Part shown: positions 24,701-35,190 of the stretch, in pieces | How positions within the stretch are numbered: the stretch's first letter is position 1 | Layout of the letters: each line of letters begins with the position of its first letter | DNA from: Pholiota molesta | Taxonomy: Eukaryota; Basidiomycota; Agaricomycetes; Agaricales; Strophariaceae | Assembly (NCBI GenBank): GCA_014925825.1 | Contig: JACGCK010000008.1 | Coordinates: 682,001 to 746,000 of the forward strand | DNA: 64,000 nt | Direction of reading: 5' to 3' | The notes under the pieces: generated by a model | What the model was told of the DNA's origin: nothing | What the model saw: the letters and a program-made list of their open reading frames with translations, nothing else | Databases searched by the model: none | Translations under genes and position numbers: made by a program

Positions 24701-24916
24701 GCTGCTGGTTGGGCGGCGCGGGGGAAGACGGCTCTGGGGACGGTGCGTGGGGAAGGGCGTGTTGGTGTGGGGTGTCGGAAGTGGACTGGGGATCGGTGTT
24801 TCTGCGGGCTGAGCGCTTAAGACGGAGAAGTAAGCCGACTTTGGCGCCGAGACCTGTCCTCTCGCTCTTGGTAGGCAACGCCAGCTTGGTGAACGAAAGA
24901 GAGAAAGCTCATTCAC
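21788..24916 (-). CDS. RhoGAP domain protein (SAC7/Rga-like)
   Basis: This protein switches off Rho-family GTPases that control polarity and wall synthesis. The N-terminal exon has LLLRLKRSARRNTDPQS, a Pro/Ser-rich stretch, then KAWWHHFNFVQKTKKEAF and VFGKPLKESLRYASVQIS. The GAP domain follows: NGDLYVWGYIPVVVAK, CGLYLKEN, ATEVPGTFRVNGSNKRMRDL with the arginine finger in GTFR, YGKSLDWKNETYTTHDVASV, FRRYLTQMP, RANQYLLLYVLDLLSVFARK, LMTATNLAVIFRPGIISHP and SQKVLEFLIAHQDWFM. The splice at AAATG|TGGGC restores CGLYL. The rest is Gly/Pro/Ser-rich and disordered. The start (near 24912) and the C-terminus (near 21788-22000) are uncertain. A one-base break lies near 24600, between the Pro-rich part and KAWWHH. 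Domain identity is firm. Confidence 0.8.
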
Positions 24917-25550
24917 TCCACAGCCACACCCCCTTTTGCATTTCTAACACGCGACGGAACACCTGATCAGATAAGATCCGCCACTGCGCACCTCTGCGCA
25001 CCGCGCCGCACTCGGAGGCAATACACAAGTCGTGACTTCGAGTCAAATACCGGATCTCCTCGTTGAAATCATGGCCAAGTTCTGATGCTCAGCTTTATCT
25101 TGGAATGGTCCTAGAAACAAATACTTGTGGTGAAGTTTTCACTATTGATTTCAAGCGTTCATATTGAACTCAAGTTACTCAACCTTAGCAAGTTCATCGG
25201 AAGGAATCATGATCATCTAAGACTAGTCATTATGAGCCATATACCGCTATTGTAATTGAGGCGTTGTCGGAATGACTTGGGAATGACGCTCAGGTACTGT
25301 GAAGCCCAAGTATATACAGTATGCAGTAGATTTATATTTGCAATCACATCAAGCTATACCACGCTGGACCCATTTTATCCTCTTCTTCGTACGATTCTAC
25401 TACAACGTTTTGGCCGCAAGGCCTGCACGCGTTCCCCTAGACAGTATTAAATTGTAAATCAATTACCAAACATAGTAGGTATACAGGTGATTTCCTTTCC
25501 TGACAATACCAGGGTTTACCAACCATTCTGGCCAACCCCTTCGAAGACGA
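24917..25550. other. Intergenic, nothing assigned
   Basis: About 630 bases between two minus-strand genes, with no coding signal, RNA gene or repeat that I can support. The left part should hold the RhoGAP promoter. Confidence 0.4.
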
Positions 25551-26767
25551 TTATCCAGAGCTCGATTTTATACTCGTGGAAACTGGGTCCGAATCTATCT
25601 TCGGTAGCTCAACCTCGAATTTGAGCGTTGAATTTGGAGGAATGGTGGGAGGGAAGCCACGAGATCCATATGCCTAGAAAAACATGTTCGAGTTCAAGGC
25701 GCTCACCTCCAAATGACTTGTAAAGCAAACTTGGCGTCACTGTGACCAATGCTTTTTGACCGAGATAAGTGCAATACAGCTAATAACATGCGCATCAGCA
25801 ATGGCGCGGACGAAAAATAAACGAGCTAACCTTCGTCCCAGCCTTTTATCACTTTTCCAGTGCCAATTTCAGTCAGGAAAGGAATGCCACTGTAGAGAAA
25901 CATGAGTCAATGAATGAGAGTGCATGTCGTGTAAACGCACCGGTCGCGACTAGATTCGAATTTTGTGCCATCCATGAACGTTCCAACATAATGAATGGTG
26001 ACTTTGTCTGTGCCGGCACGGTGAGATAAAAGCATGACAAATTAGGCGCGATACATACCCCCTTTCTTTGGGAACGTAGTGCCGTCTCCTGGAACAATAG
26101 TCTGAATGGTGATACCGTTAGGGACAATACTACAGCGAGATGGTGATTAGATAGCTATCGTCAGGAATATTGTGGCCCATACCTTATTGAGTCCCTCGAT
26201 GATAGGAAGTTCTATTTGATACATAAAATGAGAAATGGCAGACGAGTGGTTCGAAAAGTGTGTGTCTGACCTTCCGAGATCCTGGTGTTATGGGATTATA
26301 TGAAAAGGGATCATCTCTTTCTGATAATAACAAAGACGCTGAGCCCATGGAACTCGATAAAGCTGTCAGAAGGCTTCGCGACTCCGGATGATCTTCAACA
26401 GAATGACTGGAAGCAAATTGACGGTGGTGAAGAGGGGATAACTGGGTGGCAAATTTGAGGAGATTAGCACCGAGCAACGTCAAGGATCGAAACACACACT
26501 AACACCGGAGTCTGCCCTTTCCTTGCCACTGTTGTTCCGTCCTACCCTACCTGGCTGGTTGTGCACAGGACGCTTATTTCGGTCGTCTTCTTGTAGTTTG
26601 CTATCTACGTCCTCCTGAGTATTGTCTACCTATAGGGATACACACATAGGCGAACGTTAGAATCAATTAATCAAACGAACTTGAGTGCTTGAGCACGAAC
26701 CGTCGCCTTCGCTTTCCTTTTGCCCTTTTTGTTCTGCGCCATTTAAATTTGACTCTCCAGTTGCCAT
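25551..26767 (-). CDS. FKBP-type peptidyl-prolyl isomerase with N-terminal extension
   Basis: The C-terminal half is an FKBP domain that speeds cis-trans isomerisation of proline bonds: [70 protein letters not shown] and [19 protein letters not shown], with the active-site Tyr, Phe, Asp and Trp positions kept. The ATG at 26767-26765 begins an acidic, disordered N-terminus ([33 protein letters not shown]). Joined exons then give [16 protein letters not shown] and [14 protein letters not shown], leading in phase into the FKBP domain. Ordinary FKBP12 lacks such an extension of roughly 150 residues. The exon around 25800-25735 does not keep frame with its neighbours as read, so one base may be missing there. 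The extension could also be a separate short gene, but the phases fit one protein. Confidence 0.75.
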
Positions 26768-27302
26768 TGGGAAGAAAAAGAAAGGTGAGATCTTTGATTC
26801 TTGAGTGCTAAGCTGTTAAGCAGCGCATAGGGAGTACGCGTGAGCATTTGAACCCAAGAAAGGAACCCAACTTGAGGTGTATATCGCTGTCAAACTGGGG
26901 CCCCGAGCCTGGACCAAACGGCCTTTCTACTGACTGACTTTGTCAATAGTCTTCGCTTCTCGATCATATCCATTTCAACTTCTTTGCATTTCGCAGTGAT
27001 GCAGTAGTGACCTGATCAAGGTTGGTGAACGGAGGTGAACGGTTTCCAGAATTGGAGTTGAGGGACCGGATTGCTCCCGTCCGGCGCCTCCGCAGTGATA
27101 CCATCAGTGATAGGCAGTGATCGAGATCAGTATCGGCAGCTGCCGCGTACCAATTTCCCCACACCAGCGCTCGTTGATTCAATCAGATTCAATCACCTCC
27201 ATGGACCTGATGCAGTAGCATCCATTGCACATGATATTCATCCCCAAGGTCAGGCGACCATAAATATTAGCATCATCCTTTCGTTAACCAAAGCCCACGA
27301 TT
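26768..27302. other. Divergent promoter region FKBP/GMC
   Basis: The two flanking genes are transcribed away from each other, so their promoters share these 535 bases. A 'cataaatatt' stretch at about 27259 lies some 40 bases before the GMC start. No other feature is seen. Confidence 0.4.
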
Positions 27303-30059
27303 ATGGCTGACTCTGTCATTACATCCTCACTGTCTGCAATCCCCGATACGATACGGGCTCTTATCGCGAGCCTCCGTAACCTTGAGCTCAGCTCTAAAAC
27401 TCGCTACGTTCTGTCGGCCGCCACACTCGTCATAATCCTCAAATTTCTCCTCAAGTCAAAGTCGAAAAACCGGGGATACGTATCAAACCTTGACAAGGTT
27501 GGCCAGCGCGTCGGAGTTGCCGCGAGCGGTGTGGAAGACAGCAACGTAGATGCAGAATACGATATCATCATTGTAGGAGGAGGTACGGACCTACTAATTA
27601 CTCAGGCATGAGCCCATGCTAATGCGTCTCGATTCTTAATAGGTACAACTGGATGTGCGCTTGCGGCACGTCTGTCCGAGAACCCCAACATTCGCGTTTT
27701 GCTGCTCGAGGCGGGAGGAAGGTGAGCTTTGTTTGTGCGTAGTGAACAAATTAATGTAGCTAATATGCTATAAAGCGGCGCAGCCCTCCCAAATAGCAGA
27801 ATTCCTGCAGGCTTTGGACGCCTTTTATACGATGCCACCCACGTACACGGCCTACGCACGGAGCCGCAGACAGAGGCAAGAGGCAAACTTAATTTCTGGC
27901 CCAGGGGTATGTTTTGAAAGTGTCACTCGAATTTCTTGCTCGCTGACTGTCTCAATAAATAGCGAAAATGCTTGGAGGCTGTACGTCCTTCGTTATAAAC
28001 TTTCTTCTTTGCAATTATTAAAGCACGGTATATATAGGCTCGTCAATCAACGCACAAATGTAAAACGACGCTTCTTTAACGTAATTATCCCGTCATCTAT
28101 TTCTAACTTTGTCGTGCAGGGCACAATACGGTGCATTTGGCGACTTCGACGAGTGGGCGAAATACCTTGGGGACGATTCTTGGGCTTGGAAGAACTTTGG
28201 ACGGTATGCTCCTCCCATGCCATCCCATTTTTGATCGTCTGACACAGCACCCATATCATAGATACTTCCGTAAATTCGAAGCATACCAACCCCACCCTGA
28301 TTATCCGCTCGTGGACGCGTCTGCGCGCGGCCGCAACGGACCCGTACATACAGGCTTCTTCAACCACATCACCCCGCCAAGTAAAGCATTCGTCAACGCC
28401 TGTGTGAATATTGGGATCAGGCGGACGCAAGATTTCAATGGCAAGGGCGGTACTTTAGGCGCTGCGCGTATCAGTCAGTATTCACGTTGGCACATGAGCA
28501 TCTTAGCTGACCTTGGATAATTTCAGTGACTTACATTGATAAGAAACATAGGCGCGTGTCAGCCGAGACCGCTTATCTCACTCGAGAGGTGCTCAAGAGG
28601 AAGAACTTGACTGTGGCTATTCATGCCACTACAACGCGTGTTTTGTTCGATACTACGAATGGGAGTAGGCCGAGAGCGATTGGAGTCGAGTTCGGAAGCA
28701 AGGAGGGCGGCCCTACTTGGAAGGCGTATGCAAAGAAGGAAGTCATTATTTCGTGAGTAGCCTCTTACTCTTAGGAAGAGTTCTCCAGTTTGAACTCATT
28801 TATCTCAGAGGTGGCGCTGTTCACTCACCACATGTAAGCCTTTTACAAGCCCTCGAACCTAAAGTCCACTGTCTAATTTCTCGAATTAGATTCTTATGGT
28901 CTCCGGTATCGGATCCGCTGAACACCTCAAATCCCATGGAATCACGCCGATTGTTAACCATCCAGGAGTTGGCCAGCGACTCGTCGACCATCCTGTGATT
29001 GACTTATTTTTCAAGGATAAGTTGAACACCTCCCCGAAGTGGATTAAGCCATCATCTCTAAATGATACGCTAAAGGTATTTCGCGCCATCTTCCAGTACC
29101 GCGTCTTGGGCACTGGTGGACCATTGGCCATGAATGTACGTCCTGTTATTTTTCTGAATGAATGAATCGGCTGCTTAATAAATTATACAGTTCGGAGAAT
29201 GTGCTGCATTTGTGCGCTCGGACGATCCAGTTCTGTTTCCAGAGTCAGAATACCCTGATAAATTGGTGGACAGCACTTCAGCGACAGACAGCCCTGATTT
29301 AGAGTTATTCACGACACCTTTGGCTTACAGGGTTTGTTGTGGAGTGCTCGTTAATATTCCAGTTCATTATATATTAATGTTTTATTTTCTCTCTATTTTC
29401 TCTCTCTTCTCAATTAGGAGCATGGAAGGATAGGATTTGACGTGCATAGTTTTGCTTTGCACGTCTACCTGTTGAGGCCCACCAGCCATGGCGCCGTCCT
29501 TCTGAAATCAGCGAATCCGTGGGTGCAGCCCAGCGTCAATCCCAAGTACGTCCGTTCTGGATTCTCAGTTTGCAACGGTACTTACATTTAACATTGTAAA
29601 TAACTAGCTACATCTCCACCCCCGAAGATCTAGCTAAGCTTGTACGTGGTGTCAAACTCTGTCTGAAAATCGCGCGCACGGAGCCGCTGGCGTCTTTGCT
29701 TGACGACACCTTCACGCGCTCTGATTTGGACCACGAGCGCCACCTGGATACAGATGCCGAGCTTGAGGCGCTCGTGCGCGACCGCGTCGAGACGGTGTAT
29801 CACCCAACATCCACGTGCCGCATGGCCCCTCAAGCGGATGGCGGTGTCGTCGACTCGAAGCTGAGGGTCTATGGTGTTGACGGCCTTAGAGTAGCTGATG
29901 CAAGTATCTTTCCATGGATTGTTTCGGGCCATACTGTGGGTGATTTTCTGCACCGGGCTTTATGTTTTTCTTGCTCATTTCCCCCCCTTTTTATAGGCTG
30001 GAGCTTGCTTTGCCGTGGCAGAGAAGCTGGCGGATGAGATCAAGTTCGAGTATGAGTAA
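27303..30059 (+). CDS. GMC (glucose-methanol-choline) oxidoreductase, membrane-anchored
   Basis: This is an FAD-dependent alcohol or choline dehydrogenase/oxidase-type enzyme. The first exon has a hydrophobic segment near residues 38-55 (YVLSAATLVIILKFLLK), then the Rossmann motif DIIIVGGGTTGCALAARLSE and VLLLEAGGSG across a splice. Further exons give NSRIPAGFGRLLYDATHVHG, AKMLGGCSSINAQM (GMC signature 1), QYGAFGDFDEWAKYLGDDSW, GFFNHITPPSKAF, and GGAVHSPHILMVSGIGSAEH (signature 2). The C-terminus has VYHPTSTCRMA with the catalytic His, LRVADASIFPWIVSGHTAGA with the second His, and the stop at 30057-30059. At least ten exons keep frame with GT..AG introns. The N-terminal membrane segment without a cleavage site is unusual for this family, whose fungal members are often secreted. 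Substrate is not predictable. Confidence 0.87.
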
Positions 30060-32154
30060 CATTGCTTGAAATGTCGATGAATATGTCCGACTAGAACGTC
30101 GATAAGTTTTTTTTATTCAAGCCTAACGTGGCTTCTGAAATGCATACCAAAGCGACATGAGTATCAAATGAATCTATTGTCTATATTTAGAACTGCACCC
30201 AAATGACACGGGCGCTTAATGACGGTTCCACTAACGGGCATTTAAAACAGGAAATATCCAAAATCTGGGATTTCAATTGAACAGAACTGAATTCTCGACA
30301 TGAGCAGCGGCCAAGCCAATACCATGGCGGGATCATGGAATACATTGCCCCAAAATTGGGATCCTCCACCTAGCTCAGCGATCTCGGTGACGAAGTCGGC
30401 GATGGCCCAGTCTCGACTCAATACTGCTATACAGTAGACATCCTTCCCACTAGCGTTGGCGAGATAAATGCTCGAATCTCTTCGAATTTCCATAGAATTG
30501 TTTGTTTATAAGCAGCAGGGTCAGTACGGCCTTGAGAAACGACCAAGGTGGAAGGTGGGAGAGTGCGCACTGCAGCGATAAGGTGGATGAGGAATATTGC
30601 AAAAATTTGAGCAGTAGGGCTTCTTAAATTTCGATAGTGGAAGCGTGTCTGCGTCCCAAATTTGATTCTTCCCTAAGACTATGATGTGTCATACCCGCGG
30701 CATGAGAACATACTTTGCAGTGAATGCATGGCCCAGGGACTCCTGTTTCATCTCTGGGAGAGCAATGCAAATGGCTTCTAATAAAAAATGGGCATGAGTA
30801 TCAAATGAGGCGCTCATTTGTATTAGGGATAGCCAGGGATAGCCTCGAATATCACGGGCGCTTAATTGGTGATCCCATTAAGCGGCGTTTGAGAAATGTG
30901 CGCAGATGAGCGCAGTCCGCAAAAGTCATGATGGTCAAGATCAGAATCTCCTTCATATTGAACGAATTGCTTAACTTCCTCTAAGAATACCATCTCAGAA
31001 CTGTTGTGCGCGAATTTTGGTCCCTGGCCCTCAAGGCGTCCAGGCAGCGTCCAGGCATTCACATATATTGCAAGCTATTTAGAAGTATAATTATATTTCT
31101 GTTTCTGACATTCGACAGCTTGTATTATGCACTTTTCTAGACTGTATCAACGATGACTACGCGCAGCGATTCTGATACATGTGAGAACTGCAGCACATAC
31201 GCAACGCGGAATAATCAGACAGAGAAATACGTCTGGAAAAAGTCCCGTGACTCCACTTAGGTGAGGTCCTTGTACGCAATATGAATGGACTTTTTCTTGT
31301 AGGCACTGATTAGCATTTTAAAGGCTGACACTGGTTGCTCGCGACGCCTGGTTCGTTCGGAACGATTCTTACCGGCCAACTTGAGAAATTGAAAGAGATC
31401 GGTAATTGTGTGGATATCTGTCGAAAGGCCGGTGACCACCTTCGCCAGGTCTAAGGCGGGGATGGCTAGTTCAGCAATATCAGCGGAGCAACGCAAACCC
31501 TAGAACTCGGAAAAGCCGAGTTGTATGGCGGGAATTGTGATCTGGATGTCTTTGTTGTCTTGGAACGAGGCAGAACGAGGTTTAATTCTCGTGCTTACTC
31601 ATTGACACCAGTCTCCAAATCAGTACATCACCTATATATATATCCCTCATGCAAGTGAGCTCTTAAAAAGTTTCGGGCCTTTACCATGAGTCCCTTGCGG
31701 GGTAGGACGAGCTTGGGATGAGCCAGCCAGGACGAGCCGTAGGATAGTCCGAGTCTATTTTAGGAGTCATCCATTATTGGATGATTTGCCATTTAAACTT
31801 GCCAGGCCGGTTCAAACTTGTCGAAAATTTATTGGTAAAGGTATGCAGCCGTAGACAAGTGACACCAGTTGACACCGCTGTCCGCTGTATTGCTGAGCGG
31901 CGAGCGCTGAAGTTGAATGATAGTTGAAGAGCAGAAGCGGCTATAAATAGATATTGTGGCGTGACGAGATAAAATTAGAAGCGCAGCTTGGGGCAGTGTG
32001 CCTCGCCGTGCTCGGCGCAGGCTAGCCATTTTGGTTCGTTCCATTTGACAACACCGTCGACCTTCAAAACCCGCTTCGTCGGCCTCTTGCAATCAACCTC
32101 CACCCCCTAAGACCTCAACTCTCCTCAACACCTACGGTGACCGAGCCATTTGAC
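30060..32154. other. Long intergenic region with decayed sequence
   Basis: About 2.1 kb. Two diverged copies of one segment occur near 30130-30260 and 30760-30900, sharing 'catgagtatcaaatga' and 'acgggcgcttaat'. On the minus strand around 31257-31560 a short open stretch encodes DLAKVVTGLSTDIHTITDLF and a possible upstream piece, but no start, stop or domain fits a known family. The last part holds the GH17 promoter. Confidence 0.35.
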
Positions 32155-34609
32155 ATGGATCGATCGTATCATGATAACCCGTTCGAACCATCCAACCACA
32201 GCGATGTGGACTTGAGCAGCCATCCCGTGAGCATACATCTTCATTCACCGTCATAGGTGGCCCGTTTGAAGCTCAGATGAGCTTGCAAAGCAAAGTTACA
32301 AACGGTCATAAGAGCCCTTTTCCATTATTTTCCGGCTGACCGATCACTTCTCCCTCTTATAAGTACTCCACTGACATCCTTCTCATTGTAGCCTCCCAGT
32401 CGTTTAAACAGCATACCCCTCGGAAACGTGGGCAGCTCAGGTAGCCCAACCACGCCCTACCAACCCGTTGGCGGGTACAACCAACCATTCTCGGCGGAAT
32501 CCACAGACGACTTGGCCACTCCCATTGCTAGAAACTTCAGCGACAGACAACCAGGCATCCCGCCTTTTGCCTCAAATATGGGGAGTTTTAATGGGGGAAA
32601 CGAATTCATCAATGGGAGCCACGAACCCAAGCTGGGAGCTTATTCGCCTGGTTCGCGCTGGATGCAGCCTCAGCCCCCTAAGTCGAATCGCAAGAAATGG
32701 ATTGTGAGTGGCACGCTGTATTCCAGATTCCTCTGTACTCAATTGCGGTGGATAGGTCATGGGGGTTTTAGTCGCTGTCGTAGGAGCCATTATTATTGCT
32801 GTCATCGTCGGAGTCGTAGTTTCCAACAACAAGAAAACTAACAACAAAAATCTATCGACCACCGGCAGCTCGACCACTGGAGTCTCATCCAACGCGACAG
32901 TACAGCAAACAGATCCTAATGATCCCAGTAAATTCACCAAAGATCCCAACTTGCATCAGTCGTTCTATGGCTTGGCGTATACCCCAGTGGGGTCGCAACT
33001 GCCGGATTGCGGAAACTCCCTCGGTACGTGTTTCTTTCATCGTGGTCCTTGGCTTGCTCCACGGCAAAGCGGCATGGAACTTGACTGAGCTGTTTCGTAC
33101 CCTTACAAATAACAGCGGCTGTAATTCAAGATGTCCAGGTTCGTCATGGGTTGAAGTTCATCTATTTTTAACAAACTGACCGAACTTCGTTTTATTCATG
33201 TTTGCCCATAGATCATGTCGCAACTGACTCCAGTAGGCATCATTCACCGCCCATACTTTCATCTATATGGCACTGACATTATGGATCATAGCGTGTTCGT
33301 CTCTACGGAGCTGATTGCAACCAGTCTGCATTGGTGGTAGGTTTCTGACGGCTGCACGCAGCCCTCTCTATCTTTGATAGCCCTTCTTAATGATTTTTTT
33401 GGACAGCTGGAAGCCATAAAGCAAACTAAAGTGAACATGACGGTGTACTTGGGCAACTATCCAGTTCCAACGGATAATGGCACTGCATACAACCGTCAGA
33501 AAGCCGAACTTCAGGCAGCGATCGCGACATACGGAACTGACCATATTGGTGGTATTACTGTTGGAAACGAGTTTATGCTCAAGTACGTTGAGCTGGAATT
33601 TTTTAATTTCAATTAAAAACAACTCAATGCATTATTCATTATTAATCTGTGGATTTGCAGTTACGTTACCCAGAATGGCATCTCGGACGTGAACAGTGCT
33701 GCTGCTAATGTGGGCGCTAATATCCTCCTCGCCAACATCCAAGATACACAGAGCATGCTCCAATCAATGGGGGTGAGCATCCCAATTGGAAATGCTGATG
33801 CTGGAAGCTACTTCAGTAACGAACTGCTCGCTGCTGTCAATTACGGAGTGAGCATCACTTTATCTTCACTCCGCTTCATGCCTGATGACATTCACTGACT
33901 ACTACATCCGTTTTCGGTATTTTTTTGCGTGGTGTAGATGGCAAATGTACACCCTTGGTTCGCAAATGTATCTGTAGCCCAGTCGGCGGCTTGGACAGCA
34001 GAATTCTTCGCAGACACGGACGTGGCTCAAGCGAACGCATTGACGAACAAACCAACGATGTATATCGCTGAGACTGGTTGGCCTAGTGTGAGCAATGTTC
34101 TCTCTGTCGCTGTTGACTAATTCAACTTGGAAAATCTAGAAATCTTCCGATGTTGGGAACGAATCAAATGGTCCATCCACTGCATCTATCCCTAATTTAC
34201 AGGTGGGTTCCTATGAGGTTCTTTGTCCCAAAATTGCTGCTAAGTGCGCTGTATTGCAGGTGTTCTTGGATACATTTGTCTGCCAGGCCAACACGAATGG
34301 AACTGGGTACTTCTTCTTCGAGGTTCGTTTTCCCGAGATCACTTGTAGAAAATGTAATTGATTTCATAACGATCAGTTCGCCGACGAGTCCTGGAAGGTA
34401 TGTATTTTTTACAAGTCCACAATGGGCCTCGCTGATCACTTTCTGCTTCCTAGGATCAACAATTTGGCGGTGTTGAAGGATGGTGGGGATTGTTCAATCA
34501 AGAGTACGTCTGATGATCATTGTGATGATCTATCTGTCGATTGACCCACAACTCCTGCAGCCGAACACTCAAGAGTGGCATTACAATCCCCAACTGTCAA
34601 TCGCCCTGA
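32155..34609 (+). CDS. GH17 glucan 1,3-beta-glucosidase, type II membrane protein
   Basis: This cell-wall glucan enzyme belongs to the fungal btgC-like group. Exon 1 (32155-32226) and exon 2 (32392-32703) encode a cytosolic disordered N-terminus. Exon 3 (32756-33023) begins with a membrane segment at about residues 129-152 (VMGVLVAVVGAIIIAVIVGV), then Ser/Thr-rich stalk and LHQSFYGLAYTPVGSQLPDC. Small exons give AAVIQDVQ and RVRLYGADCNQSALV. Next come VNMTVYLGNYPVP, HIGGITVGNEFML with the acid/base Glu, SIPIGNADAGSYF, MANVHPWFANVSV, and AETGWPS with the nucleophile Glu. The end is GTGYFFFE, FADESWK, QQFGGVEGWWGLFN and NRTLKSGITIPNC with the stop at 34607-34609. All the splices I followed keep phase. 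The substrate side of the membrane would be the wall. Confidence 0.88.
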
Positions 34610-35190
34610 ATGGATGGCTATTTTGTAAACAAAAAATCAAGAAAGATGACTGCTCAGTAACCCATCATTCGTCCTTTTTCAATAATAGTAACGACCCATC
34701 ATCAGAGACATTGATTTGATTCCCCACTTATTACCCACAGACAATACCCTCGTTACATTCGCCTCTTTTACGGACTGGATTTTTGCGTATCTATATCCCG
34801 GACAATTTTGCATTACCTCCACTTTACTAGGCCTTTTGTACACACAACTGGCGCCCTTCGATGTCGACCACTCTTTTCTTTTACTCTATATTGCCCTTTG
34901 TGCTGCCTATCGTTTCACCGACTGTTGGCATTATGTATCAATTAGCGACATTTCATGATACTTATTCTCGGGACACGGTGTTAGCCACGTCTTGTTTCGT
35001 TTATTATTTGTACCCCAGCAAGTTCAAACTTTGAACATCCTCGAGGTCCTTGCAAATTGATGTGACTTTGAAATGGTTTGCTCATGGGGGGCCGTCCTCT
35101 TGGTGAGGGTTTTCACTCGTAAGTACATGTTTCTGCCTGATCTTGTTATATCCAAAACTTCAAGCAAGCAGCAGCGGAAAAGATTATAGC
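34610..35190. other. Intergenic between convergent genes
   Basis: The GH17 and F-box genes end toward each other. These 580 bases should hold both 3' untranslated parts. No gene or repeat is supported. Confidence 0.4.

Noticed and set aside
31257..31560. Small minus-strand protein with two exons
   Set aside because: No ATG context, a stop between the pieces and no recognisable domain; kept only as a remark on the intergenic region.
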